Of a stretch of DNA of 53,395 bases, positions 24,970-34,800 are shown in pieces. The notes under the pieces are model-generated. The model was not told the origin of the DNA. It saw only the letters and a program-made list of their open reading frames with translations, and searched no databases. The stretch spans positions 1-53,395 of the forward strand of contig JAFVBS010000009.1 in assembly GCA_017479865.1 (NCBI GenBank), read 5' to 3'. The position numbers were made by a program, and so were the translations under genes. The stretch comes from Clostridia bacterium (lineage in GTDB: Bacteria; Bacillota; Clostridia; TANB77; CAG-508). Numbering within the stretch: position 1 is the first letter of the stretch; each line of letters opens with the position of its first letter.

Positions 24970-26622
24970 ATGATTAAAATTATCGTAGTAGCAATATTTT
25001 TAGCATTAGTAATTTTGGTTCTTATGAAAGCAAAAAATTATTTAAAAGATGATGTCAATGGCAAAACTAACTTAATTATTAATAATAGCAACGTTACTAC
25101 AAGCTTGAAAAGGGATGTTTTCATAGAAGGAGGCATTATTTATCTGTCCAAAGCAGATATTGAAAACTTTTTTGATCCATATATTTTTTATGATGAACAA
25201 TATCATCAAATTATCACAAGTTCTAGTACCAAATTAGCTACTATTCCAATGGAGGGAACGAAAATTCAAGTCAACAGTAGCAACAAAAAAGTAAAAGGGG
25301 TCCTTCTTCAAAAGGATGATACTTACTATATTCCTTTTTCAGAGTTAGAGGATGTTTATCAAGTAAAAGTGAGCTATATTAAAGAAAATGATGTGGTAGT
25401 AATTGATTCTTTAGATAGAAACTATACTGTTGCAACAACAAAGAAAAATGTTTCGGTGAAATATAGACCAACTAATTTCTCAAGAACCGTGGAGAAGGTC
25501 AACGGAGGAGAAACTCTTATCATTGCTAATCGAAGTGATTATCCTGTTCCTGATGGTTGGACAAGGGTCAGGACACAAAATGGAACTTTAGGATATGTCA
25601 AAACAAACAGTATGGGCGAAATGAACCAGCTTCGTCAGGCAATTCAAAAGGAAAAGAAAATTAAAGAACCAGTTAGCTTAATGTGGGACTATTATTCTAC
25701 CTACGTTTATGCACCTAATCGAACAGGAACCACTATGAAAGGTATTAATGTAGTATCACCATCCTTTTTTGCATTAGAAAAGCTGGGCAAAGGAAATGTC
25801 AAAGCCAATATTGAAGAACAAGGAAAGGCTTATATTACATGGGCGCATCAAAATGGTTATCAAATTTGGCCAATACTTTCTAATGACTCTATGATACAAA
25901 CTACTTCTGAAATTATGCATGACTACAAACTAAGGGAAAAATTAATCAATGAAATTGTAAACAATATTGTACAATATCACTTAGATGGAATTAATATTGA
26001 CTTTGAAAATATGTATGAAGCAGATAAAAAATTGTTTTCTCAATTTTTAATTGAATTAGCACCAAGGCTGAATGAGATTGGAGCAGTATTATCAGTGGAT
26101 GTTACGGCGCCTGATGGCTCTGATACATGGTCAATGTGCTACGACCGCAATACCATTGGAAAAGTAGTAGACTATATGATTTTTATGGGATATGACCAAT
26201 ATGGAGGTACATCGCCACAAGAGGGAACAACCGCAGGTTGCGATTGGGTAGAGGCAAATATTAACAAGTTTTTAGGACAAGAAGGAGTCTCTTCTGAAAA
26301 ATTAGTATTAGGAATTCCTTTATATACAAGACTTTGGAAGGAACAAAATGGAAAAATTAGTTCTGATACAGTCGATGTAAAAGATGTAAATTCTGTCATT
26401 CCTAGCAGTGTTAAAAAACAATGGAATGAAAACCTAAAGCAAAATTATGTAGAATATACTCAAAATGGTGCTACATACAAAATGTGGATTGAAGATGAAA
26501 AATCCATTGAAGAAAAATTAAACCTCATTGAAAAATACAAGTTAGTAGGAGCTGCCTACTGGGAAAAGGATAGAGAAAATAATCAAATACTAGAATTGAT
26601 TGCTAATAAGTTAGGTATTTAG
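24970..26622 (+). CDS. Glycoside hydrolase family 18 protein with SH3-type domain
   Basis: 550 residues from the ATG at 24970 (AAGGA 9 bases upstream). The in-frame ATG at 24937 has its SD 14 bases away. An N-terminal signal anchor (MIKIIVVAIFLALVILVLM) is followed by a copper-amine-oxidase-N-like stalk domain. A bacterial SH3 region (about 155-215, VSVKYRPTNFSRTVEKVNGG) comes next, then a GH18 barrel with the catalytic DxxDxE motif DGINIDFENM. This domain set is that of spore cortex or germination-associated SleL/YaaH-like and cell-wall GH18 proteins. Substrate is likely N-acetylglucosamine-containing glycan. A strong terminator follows. Confidence 0.88.
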   Translation: MIKIIVVAIFLALVILVLMKAKNYLKDDVNGKTNLIINNSNVTTSLKRDVFIEGGIIYLSKADIENFFDPYIFYDEQYHQIITSSSTKLATIPMEGTKIQVNSSNKKVKGVLLQKDDTYYIPFSELEDVYQVKVSYIKENDVVVIDSLDRNYTVATTKKNVSVKYRPTNFSRTVEKVNGGETLIIANRSDYPVPDGWTRVRTQNGTLGYVKTNSMGEMNQLRQAIQKEKKIKEPVSLMWDYYSTYVYAPNRTGTTMKGINVVSPSFFALEKLGKGNVKANIEEQGKAYITWAHQNGYQIWPILSNDSMIQTTSEIMHDYKLREKLINEIVNNIVQYHLDGINIDFENMYEADKKLFSQFLIELAPRLNEIGAVLSVDVTAPDGSDTWSMCYDRNTIGKVVDYMIFMGYDQYGGTSPQEGTTAGCDWVEANINKFLGQEGVSSEKLVLGIPLYTRLWKEQNGKISSDTVDVKDVNSVIPSSVKKQWNENLKQNYVEYTQNGATYKMWIEDEKSIEEKLNLIEKYKLVGAAYWEKDRENNQILELIANKLGI

Positions 26623-26637
26623 TAAAATGCATAAATC

Positions 26638-26685
26638 AAAAACCACCTCCATATAATGGTATTACCAAAGTGGAGGTGGTTTTTT
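26638..26685 (+). terminator. Strong terminator whose 3' arm carries the next gene's SD
   Basis: AAAAACCACCTCC (26638-26650) pairs with GGAGGTGGTTTTT (26672-26684). The right arm holds GGAGGT, 6 bases before the TTG start of the next gene. Confidence 0.85.
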
Positions 26686-27751
26686 GACGGCATATATAAA
26701 ATTAAAAACTAGTGATGATGAACTATATGATGAAAAAGGACAAGAACACTCACAAACAATAAACATAACGAAATTTTCCTTTAAAAAGTTTTTTGAGGCA
26801 TGTATTGTATGGATAAAATATGTTTTTCACATAATTACCGTTAAACAAATTTATCAAGCAAAAATTGTAATATTCCCTTTTGCAAAGCAAAAAAAAATAG
26901 GATTTTGGAGTACGAAAAAATACCAATATCATATGAAGAATTGCATCAACAAACTAAAAAGAATGGTTAAAACAGAAAAAATTAATGCCGTTATCTTATC
27001 GGATGAACTCAAAACAGATAAAATTTTTTTACAACAATTTTTAGAAAATGATGAGATAAAAAAACATTTAACATTGATGAATGGCAAAGGAGTTTTTTCT
27101 TACCTTATTTTGGAAATTGTAGAATATATTTTGCAAAAGCAACAAAAGCAGACTGAAATGGAAGATGTTTATTTACTGATGCACCATAATAAGCAAGATT
27201 ATATAGACAACATTTTATTTTTACTACACCATTTTAAAACGATTAACATTGTTACAGATAATTTAAAACCTTTTCAATTATTGGCAGAAAAAATTGAAGG
27301 GGAAGATGGAATTCCTATTACAGTAAGTAACAATAAAAGAAAGAGTCTAAAGAGGGCACAAATTATTGTCAATTTTGATTTTCAAGAAGAGGAACTAAAA
27401 CAATATGTGATATATCGAAGAGCTATTCTTATTCAGGCGGGCAATAATGCTTCTTATGAAAATTCAACTTTTGATGGTATTCAAGTGCATCACATGGATA
27501 TTGAGGCTTCACAAGAGATAAAAGAACTATTCGAAAAATATTATTTATTAGGAACATGCTCCCTCATTAACTTATATGAAGGAATTTTAAATCAAAAGGA
27601 GAACTTTTTATCGGTAAGAAGACAGTTAGAAAATGATCAAGTAAAAGTACTCAATTTGTATGGCAAAAATGGAATAATTAATCAAAAAGAATATCAAAGG
27701 ATAAAATTGGAAACTCGGAAATATTCCAACCTTAACATAAAAAGTCATTGA
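26684..27751 (+). CDS. Protein of unknown function, 355 residues
   Basis: I do not recognise it. The start is TTG at 26684: GGAGGT lies 6 bases upstream and no other start exists near the frame's beginning. Seen in it: a basic N-terminal region with a hydrophobic stretch (FFEACIVWIKYVFHIITV, about 38-55), a mixed alpha/beta body, and a Rossmann-like segment INIVTDNLKPFQLLAEKIEG. It follows the GH18 gene and precedes a pilin-like protein. A CGG codon at 27716-27718 lies 11 codons from the end. Normal reading gives ...TRKYSNLNIKSH; a +1 shift would give ...TGNIPTLT and stop at 27740. Confidence 0.65.
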   Translation: MTAYIKLKTSDDELYDEKGQEHSQTINITKFSFKKFFEACIVWIKYVFHIITVKQIYQAKIVIFPFAKQKKIGFWSTKKYQYHMKNCINKLKRMVKTEKINAVILSDELKTDKIFLQQFLENDEIKKHLTLMNGKGVFSYLILEIVEYILQKQQKQTEMEDVYLLMHHNKQDYIDNILFLLHHFKTINIVTDNLKPFQLLAEKIEGEDGIPITVSNNKRKSLKRAQIIVNFDFQEEELKQYVIYRRAILIQAGNNASYENSTFDGIQVHHMDIEASQEIKELFEKYYLLGTCSLINLYEGILNQKENFLSVRRQLENDQVKVLNLYGKNGIINQKEYQRIKLETRKYSNLNIKSH

Positions 27752-27819
27752 CAAGCAGTAGGAAATGAAGTATGATAATTATAGAGTCATAGACAACGAA
27801 AGAAGAGGTAAAATAGAAA

Positions 27820-28218
27820 ATGAACAGTGTAATGAATAAAAAAATTGAATTTGCCGAAAAGCAAAGAGGCGTTACTATGATTGTATTAGTAATTACGATT
27901 ATTGTGCTTCTTATTTTAGCCAGTGCTACCACGAATATGGTAATAGGAAATAATGGTGTTATCAACAAAGCGAAGGATTATAAAACAAAGCAAGAAATAG
28001 ATGCTCTCAAATTAGAGATTAAAACGATTCAAAATATATGGAACTTAGATAAGGAATCAGAAAATACGCTTACAGAAAAAGACCTCTGGAATCGAATGGT
28101 CAAGGCAGGGATTATTGAAAAAGCGGAAGATGTAGAAGGACCAGTTGATGAAAAAGAGGAAAGTAAAACTTATATTTTGCATACTAAACAAGGATATAAA
28201 ATTGAAATTAAAAATTGA
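27820..28218 (+). CDS. Prepilin-like N-terminus protein
   Basis: 132 residues. A short basic leader is followed by RGVTMIVLVITIIVLLILAS and GNNGVINKAKDYKTKQEID, the prepilin-like cleavage and helix plan also seen at 12100 and 22278. The remaining domain is a coiled region (about 45-75) and a small charged domain ending KTYILHTKQGYKIEIKN. An in-frame ATG four codons in is an alternative start. Possibly an exported or pseudopilin protein; function unknown. Confidence 0.7.
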   Translation: MNSVMNKKIEFAEKQRGVTMIVLVITIIVLLILASATTNMVIGNNGVINKAKDYKTKQEIDALKLEIKTIQNIWNLDKESENTLTEKDLWNRMVKAGIIEKAEDVEGPVDEKEESKTYILHTKQGYKIEIKN

Positions 28219-28249
28219 TGAAGGACACAAAAAGTTCACAAAAATTTGC

Positions 28250-28278
28250 TTGACAAAATGCAAAAAAACGAGTATAGT
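28250..28278 (+). promoter_or_regulatory. Promoter of greA
   Basis: TTGACA (28250-28255), 17 bases, TATAGT (28273-28278). Confidence 0.75.
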
Positions 28279-28287
28279 ATATGAGTA

Positions 28288-28329
28288 GCAACAAGTTATG
28301 AAAGTAATTTGTTGCCATTCATTTTTTTT
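28288..28329 (+). promoter_or_regulatory. Leader hairpin with T-run before greA
   Basis: GCAACAAGTTA (28288-28298) pairs with TAATTTGTTGC (28305-28315, one G-T pair); T-rich sequence follows to 28329 before the SD. It starts about 10 bases after the expected transcription start and could act as an attenuator for greA. Confidence 0.5.
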
Positions 28330-28348
28330 ACAAAAGGAGGGAAGACTA

Positions 28349-28825
28349 ATGGAAGAAAAAGAAGTATTATTAACCCAAGAAGGCTATGACAAACTAGAAC
28401 AAGAATTAGAAAATTTAAGAACAACTAAAAGAGCTGAAATAGCGGAAAGAATAAAAATTGCCCTAGGATATGGAGATTTATCAGAAAACTCTGAATATGA
28501 TGAGGCAAAAAACGCGCAAGCAGAAAATGAAACAAAAATTGCAGAATTAGAAAATAAAATTCGATATGCTAAAATTATAGATGAATCTGAAATTGATACT
28601 AAGACAGTTCAAGTTGGAAACACAGTAAAATTGCTAGACATTGAATTTGATGAAGAAGTTTCTTATACCATTGTGGGCTCTACAGAGGTAGACCTAGCAC
28701 AAAATAAAATTTCAAATGAATCACCAATTGGAATGGCAATTTTAGGTGCTAAAAAGAACCAAATAGTAAATGTGCAAGCACCAGCCGGTGTAGTACAATA
28801 CAAAGTATTATCAATTACAAAATAG
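28349..28825 (+). CDS. greA: Transcription elongation factor GreA
   Basis: 158 residues from the ATG at 28349 (SD AAGGAGG). The N-terminal coiled-coil has the acidic tip GYGDLSENSEYDEAKNAQ that reaches the polymerase active site. The C-terminal FKBP-like domain ends SPIGMAILGAKKNQIV and AGVVQYKVLSI. Longer frames from upstream starts run through the leader hairpin and are rejected. Confidence 0.96.
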   Translation: MEEKEVLLTQEGYDKLEQELENLRTTKRAEIAERIKIALGYGDLSENSEYDEAKNAQAENETKIAELENKIRYAKIIDESEIDTKTVQVGNTVKLLDIEFDEEVSYTIVGSTEVDLAQNKISNESPIGMAILGAKKNQIVNVQAPAGVVQYKVLSITK

Positions 28826-28913
28826 TGGGAAAATGGGAAGGTTCTCTTTTCTTATAAAACATGGGATGATTCTTTTCATAGAATTAAACAATGAAGATAG
28901 TACCATAAATTAA

Positions 28914-28951
28914 CCCTCGCCTTTATTGAAAAATAAGCGAGGGCCTTTTTT
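28914..28951 (+). terminator. Terminator of greA
   Basis: CCCTCGC (28914-28920) pairs with GCGAGGG (28937-28943), with further AT pairing inside, followed by six T. Convergent with deoD, so it may also serve that gene. Confidence 0.8.
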
Positions 28952-28952
28952 A

Positions 28953-29678
28953 TTAATGCGATAACTTAATAGCGCTTTCCAAAGCCAATCGAATCATATC
29001 ATTCAAAGATTTTTCTCTTTCTTCAGAAGTGCTCTCTTGATTTTTATAATAGGCATCTACTACTGTTAGCAAGCAGGCAGCTTTTTTGTGCAAATGGTTA
29101 GCAATATAAAATAATGCAAAAGCCTCCATTTCACAAGCAGCAATGTTTAAATTTTTTGGAAAACGACGAATCCATGCAGGAATATCATCTAAATAGCCAT
29201 CAAAGCAATCATTACATAGTGTATTTTCCTTTCGACAAGCAATTTTTAGTTCTGTGGCGGTTTCTTCAATGATATGATTAAGTTCATCATTTGATTTAGC
29301 AATATGGCAATTCTGCTCATTCCATTCATAAGCAAAATTTCCCTCTGTATAAGATTGATTAACCAAAATGGTGTCAAATAAATTTAAGCTCTCATCATAA
29401 GCGCCACAAGAGCCAATACGAATAATGGCATCTACATCATAAAATTTGTAAAGCTCATAACAATAAATTCCCATACTTGGCATGCCCATTCCAGAAGAAA
29501 ATACGGTAATTTCCTTTCCCTTGTAGGTTCCTGTATAAGCAAGCATATTACGGACGGTGTTTACTAATTTAGCATTGTCTAAAAAATTTTCAGCAATATA
29601 TTTTGCCCTTAAGGGGTCTCCTGGCATTAACACAATTTTTTTAATATCTTCTTTGTTGCTATTGCAGTGAATTGACAT
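28953..29678 (-). CDS. deoD: Purine-nucleoside phosphorylase (DeoD type)
   Basis: 241 residues from the ATG at 29678 (SD AAAGGAGG). MPGDPLRAKYIAENFL, the RIGSCGAYDESL motif and CEMEAFALFYIANHL mark the hexameric trimeric-type DeoD subfamily. It splits purine (deoxy)nucleosides with phosphate. The GxMGIPS-like loop reads SGMGMPSMGIY. Confidence 0.94.
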   Translation of the reverse strand: MSIHCNSNKEDIKKIVLMPGDPLRAKYIAENFLDNAKLVNTVRNMLAYTGTYKGKEITVFSSGMGMPSMGIYCYELYKFYDVDAIIRIGSCGAYDESLNLFDTILVNQSYTEGNFAYEWNEQNCHIAKSNDELNHIIEETATELKIACRKENTLCNDCFDGYLDDIPAWIRRFPKNLNIAACEMEAFALFYIANHLHKKAACLLTVVDAYYKNQESTSEEREKSLNDMIRLALESAIKLSH

Positions 29679-29737
29679 ACGAATTCCTCCTTTGCTATTC
29701 AACCACATTGACATTTTTGTTCCTTTTCTATATATTT

Positions 29738-29766
29738 ACTATACAATATTTACCAATTAATTTCAA
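29738..29766 (-). promoter_or_regulatory. Promoter of deoD
   Basis: On the minus strand TTGAAA (29766-29761), 17 bases, TATAGT (29743-29738). The surrounding bases closely resemble those of the mutS2 promoter at 42302-42330. Confidence 0.6.
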
Positions 29767-29797
29767 GCGAACAAAACAAATTTTATAAAAATATTAT

Positions 29798-30025
29798 TTA
29801 TTCCACTCTTCTCTCCGACTTTCCTCCTGTCATTCTCTCATATTCTTTACACTTAATTTTATATTCCATTTGCTGTGTCAAATAGCGATAATACATATAG
29901 GCCTGTTCATATTGCATGACTGGATTAAACATAGGGTTATCGCCAAGCATAGGGTCTGCGCCAATATCAAATCCTCCATAAGGCGAATAAGGCGAATAAT
30001 TAAAATTTGGTTCATTTTTATCCAT
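29798..30025 (-). CDS. Small Tyr/Pro/Met-rich protein of unknown function
   Basis: 75 residues. Low-complexity N-terminus FNYSPYSPYGGFDIGADPML, then a Tyr-rich helix QYEQAYMYYRYLTQQMEYKI and a basic tail. SD AAAGGA precedes the ATG. Composition recalls small spore-coat proteins, and the genome sporulates, but I have no family match. Downstream of it on the same strand lies deoD; upstream is a palindromic repeat. Confidence 0.6.
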   Translation of the reverse strand: MDKNEPNFNYSPYSPYGGFDIGADPMLGDNPMFNPVMQYEQAYMYYRYLTQQMEYKIKCKEYERMTGGKSERRVE

Positions 30026-30105
30026 ACTATCAAATCCTTTCTAAACTGGTACATTGTATGCAATTTTTTTAAAATTTATGTGTAGCTAATGATGTCATAA
30101 TTTTA

Positions 30106-30291
30106 AGTTAAGAATATTGATGATTTATTGAATGACGAATGCGATTGAAACAAATGAGAATTGGTATTCTTGGACAAAACTTAGCATGAGGGTGCAAGTT
30201 TCCTTGGAGAGGCTCATGCAAGTTTTGGCTTAGAAGACCAATGAACGTTTCATGAGCCGAGGAATGAAATAAATCATCAATATTCTTAACT
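30106..30291 (-). repeat. Palindromic repeat, copy B (186 bp)
   Basis: Perfect 24-bp terminal inverted repeats (30106-30129 and 30268-30291). Read on the minus strand, the core is nearly identical to copy A at 49847-50026, including a central stem GCATGAG...CTCATGC. It lies between a small gene and ylbJ. See the covariation noted in findings. Confidence 0.85.
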
Positions 30292-30304
30292 ATAGAAGAT
30301 AAAA

Positions 30305-31533
30305 TTATAATTTAAAAATAGTGCAAGCCAAATCTAAACGAATACTAGGCAAAATAGCAAAAGCAAGAGCTGTATATAGTGCAGCAAATGTACCTTGTAG
30401 CAATTTTCCAATGACATATTTTTTAATTGAAAGATGTGCTTTACTGGTAATACTGAATACTTGCAATAAAACACAAATTCCACCAAACCCAAGCAGAAAA
30501 GCACAACCAATCATATTAAAAGAGATGGCTTTAATGGGAGTTGTAGCTACTAAGTTAACACCATTGGTGAGCTCAATCAGTCCAGAAAGAAGTGGCTTTA
30601 GCAGCACAGATGGAATTCCTATATAGCTAGTCATAGGAGTAACCATTTGACTTATTACATCAAGCAATCCACTTTGTTGACAAATGGAAAGAATGACAGA
30701 AAATATTACTATAAAACCACCAATCAGTAAAACACTAGAAGTAGCACTTTGAATGCTCTTTCCTAAAATTTCTCCCAAAGAGGAGAAGGAGGCAGTTGCC
30801 CTTTGGGATGATGAAACAGCTGAGCCGTGACTGCTTGATGTAGAACTGAGGTAGCTGTTTGAAGCGGAGCGAGAGATAGCCTTAGTATGTGTTACACTTA
30901 AATGTCCGGTCTAATGTGGGGTCTACCATTAGGCGCCCGTGGACAATGAGGTTTTACTTTCTTTTTAGAAAACAAGTTCAAAACGACACCCACAGTGATT
31001 CCTGCTAAAATATGAGTTACCAGTAATAAAATGCCAATGGTGCTATTGCCAAACAAGGTAATGCCGACAGTGCCAATGATAAATAGAGGACCAGAATTAT
31101 TCGTAAAGGCAAGCATTCTTTCTCCTTCTTCTTTTGTACAAATTCCTTGCTCTATAAATTGTGTTGTAATTTTAGCTCCTACGGGGTAGCCGCTAATGAG
31201 TCCCATTAAAAATGCAAAAGCTGCTTCTCCCGGCACTCCGAAAACAGGTCTCATCATTTTAGAAAAAATTCTTCCCAACGAAGATACCACATTGGTATAG
31301 CTTAATAATTCGGTAGCGACAAAAAAGGGAAACAGTGAGGGAACAACAGCAGTCGCCCATAAAGTTAAACCGTTTTTAGCAGCTACCAAATTTGTTTTCG
31401 AAAACAAAACAAGACAAGCTGCAAAAGTGCAAAGTAGAATGGTAAGTAAATTTTGACGTAGTGAGATTGTGAGCATTTTAAATTTTTTCTTTTCATCCTT
31501 GGCATTTTTATACAATTCTGCACAAACACTCAT
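30305..31533 (-). CDS. ylbJ: Sporulation integral membrane protein YlbJ, read through two CGG +1 frameshifts
   Basis: Two minus-strand frames together make one YlbJ. The first (to 30940) has NGLTLWATAVVPSLFPFFVA and AFLMGLISGYPVGAKITT; the second (from about 30778) has LGEILGKSIQSATSSVLLIG and ISFNMIGCAFLLGFGGICVL. In the first frame an in-frame CGG (30939-30937) precedes a stop. Skipping its C gives ten codons to a second in-frame CGG (30908-30906); skipping that C gives 43 open codons that join the second frame exactly. Segments: 31533-30940, 30938-30909, 30907-30305. The resulting Ser-rich linker (about 55 residues) is where YlbJ proteins vary. Start at 31533 is uncertain (TTG at 31560 is possible). 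YlbJ is needed for spore cortex formation in B. subtilis. Confidence 0.8.
30906..30939 (-). other. Two CGG +1 frameshift sites in ylbJ
   Basis: Site 1: CCA-CGG-GCG at CGG 30939-30937, continuing as CCA-(C)-GGG-CGC. Site 2: GAC-CGG-ACA at CGG 30908-30906, continuing as GAC-(C)-GGA-CAT. Without site 1 the frame stops at 30898; without site 2 it stops 7 codons later. The net +2 is what joins the two ylbJ halves. Confidence 0.65.
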
Positions 31534-31755
31534 TCTAGGCTTATGATAATCTCCTTCCAAAATGATATTATATAGTTATGCCTAGGACTGACAATTTAGA
31601 ATATTAACTAGTTTCTGGCTTGCTTTTATTGTATAGAAAATTGTATTTTTCTCCTTAAACCTGCTATGCCATTTCCGTATCAAACAAGGTTAATCTACTT
31701 ATATTCGTCAGAATGAAGCAAGTGGCATATTGGCAAAGTAAAAGAATTTCTTATG
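31534..31755. other. Intergenic stretch between divergent ylbJ and mfd
   Basis: No gene, repeat or convincing structure was seen apart from the possible TTG start of ylbJ at 31560 and its SD. The mfd promoter follows at 31756. Confidence 0.5.
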
Positions 31756-31784
31756 TTGTAAAATAGCAAACAATATGTTATAAT
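31756..31784 (+). promoter_or_regulatory. Promoter of mfd
   Basis: TTGTAA (31756-31761), 17 bases, TATAAT (31779-31784). Confidence 0.6.
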
Positions 31785-31848
31785 TTACCATATGAATCAT
31801 AAAAATATGAAAGATAGGACATGATAATGTAAGCAAAGGAAAAGTAAA

Positions 31849-34800
31849 ATGCAATTTTTATTAGAAGAATTATGTAATAATGGAAAATTTAAAGAACTGA
31901 ATGAGCAAATCAAAAAAAATAACATAGGCCAGGGGATAGCTATCTCTGGTTTATCTGACGTGTCAAAAATTCAAATGATAGTAGCGTTACAGGCAAAGCA
32001 AAATAGACCAGTTTGTTTGGTAACCTATAATGAAATTCAAGCAAAAAAAATGGTAGATGATTTTCGCTATTTTGATACGAGGGTATTGTACTTTCCAAAA
32101 CGTGAAATTGCTCCTTATGACTATCTTGTGGAAAGTAAGGACTTGCCTTATGAAAGAATTAATGTATTAAATGAAATTGAATTATTGCCAGAAAAGAAAA
32201 AGCCAATGGTTATTGTGACGACCATTGAAGCCATCATGCAAACAATCATTAGCAAGCAAAAGCTGTACCAAAACAAAATTGAATTTAAAATAGGCAATAC
32301 TTATCATTTAGAAAGCATCAAACAAGCATTGGTTGCTTTAGGCTATGAAAGACAAGAACTGATTGAAAATAAAGGTCAATTCAGTATTCGTGGGGATATT
32401 ATTGACGTGGGGCTATCCGAAAAAATTGGTGTGAGAATTGAACTTTGGGGAGAAGAAGTAGACTCCATCCGTTACTTTCAAATTTCTTCACAAAGGTCTA
32501 CAGAAATGCTCCAAAACATTACTATTTTTCCAGCACATGAATTTGTGGTAGAAAATTTGGAGGACGTATGCCAAAAAATACAACAGTTAGAATCTGACAC
32601 AGAAGAGGATTTAGAGCAAATCAAAAATGGACAATATATTAGCAAAATAGATAAGTATTTTAATGAATTTTATGAGGAACAAGCGAGTTTTTTAGATTAC
32701 TTATCAAATGATTTTCTCTTATTTTTTGATGAAAATAGTAAAATAGAACAAAGAAAGCAAAACTTAATTGCCGACAATAACAATTTAATTAATTCCTTGA
32801 TGGAAAAGGAAAGAGTTGTACCAGAGGCAATTCAAAATATTAGCAATTTTGAATATGATTGGCAGAAAAAACAAATAATATACCTAGAGCAAAATGACGT
32901 TATCAAAAACATGGAAAAATACTATTTTCAAACGCGTGAAATACATTTTCATCCATCAGAATTAGAAATTTTTACAGAAGATTTAAAAAAATATCAAAAA
33001 GCAAAAAAGAAAATTTTATTGTTAGCAGGAAGTGAAGCGAATAGTAAAAAGGTATGCGAATTCTTACAAGAAAAAGAATTAGTTTATGAATACAAAAAAA
33101 TCTTTACAAGTATACCAGCATGCAATATAGTTGTCAGTTTAGGTGGCTTTTCAAGTGGGTTTGAAAATTATGATTTAAATTTAGTTGTTATTAGCATGCA
33201 AGAAGGCACAGGGGAACCCGTGAAACGAAAAAGAGCCTCTAGCCAATTTAAGCAGGCAGAAAAAATCGTCTTTGCTGATTTAAAACAAGGGGACTATGTC
33301 GTTCACAAATCTCATGGAATTGGGGAATTTTTAGGGGTCAATACCATTACAGCAGACGGCGTTACCAAAGATTATATCAAAATTAAATACAAGAATGATG
33401 ATATGCTTTATGTGCCAACCAACAATTTGGATAGTGTTAGAAAGTATGTGGGGGGAGGAGAGGCAACTCCAAAACTCAGCAAATTGGGTGGAAAAGAATG
33501 GGATGCTACCAAAGCAAAAGTGAAAAACAACTTGCGTGAAGTAGCAAAAGACCTCATTGAACTATATGCCAAACGCCAAAAAATCAAAGGGTTTGCCTTT
33601 TCAAAAGACACTGACTGGCAAAGACAATTTGAAGGAAACTTTCCTTATGCAGAAACCGATGACCAATTAAGATGCATTGAAGAAGTCAAAAAAGATATGG
33701 AGCAACCACAACCAATGGACCGATTGCTATGCGGAGACGTAGGTTATGGCAAAACAGAGGTTGCCATTCGTGCTGCTTTCAAAGCAGTGATGGATCAAAA
33801 ACAGGTTGCTTATTTGGTGCCAACTACCATTTTGGCAAACCAACAATATGAGGAATTTAAGCGTAGAATGAGCGAATTTGCCATTCGTGTAGAATTATTA
33901 AATCGTTTCCGTACCAAAAAAGAACAAGACGAAGTGGTTAAAAAATTGAAGCTTGGTGAAGTAGATGTGGTGGTAGGAACGCATAGATTACTCAGCCAAG
34001 ATGTGTCTTTCAAAGACTTGGGACTTTTAATTATTGATGAAGAGCATCGTTTTGGTGTGAAAGATAAAGAAAAAATTAAAAAACTCAAAGCCAGTGTGGA
34101 TGTACTCACAATGACAGCAACGCCAATTCCAAGAACGCTTCATATGTCAGTAGTGGGAGTTCGAGATATGTCAGTCATTTATGAGCCACCACAAAACCGT
34201 AGGCCGGTACAAACCTATGTATTAGAATATGATTCAGAAGTCATTAAAGAGGCAATCACGAGAGAACTAGAAAGAGATGGGCAAGTATTTTATTTGTTCA
34301 ATCAAGTAGAAAATATTGAAAAGAAAGCAGCTGATATTTCAAAACTAGTTCCAGAGGCCAAGGTGGCGTTTGCACATGGAAAAATGAGTGGGAAAGAACT
34401 TGAAGAAATGATGGAAAGCTTTATCAAAAAGGAAATTAATGTATTAATATGTACCACCATTTTAGAGTCTGGCATTGATATTCCAAATGCCAATACCATT
34501 ATTGTGGAAAACGCAGATAGATTAGGCTTAGCACAACTATATCAAATTCGTGGTAGAGTAGGAAGAGCTGACAAACAAGCCTATGCTTATGTTACTTATC
34601 GACGTGACAAACTATTATCGGAGGTGGCAGATAAACGCCTAAAAGCCATCAAAGAATTTACCGAATTTGGTTCTGGCTTTAAAATTGCGATGCGTGACTT
34701 AGAAATCCGTGGAGCAGGTAGCATGTTAGGAGAATTGCAGCATGGACATATGGAACAAGTCGGCTATGATACTTATTGCAAATTATTAGATGAAGTCATG

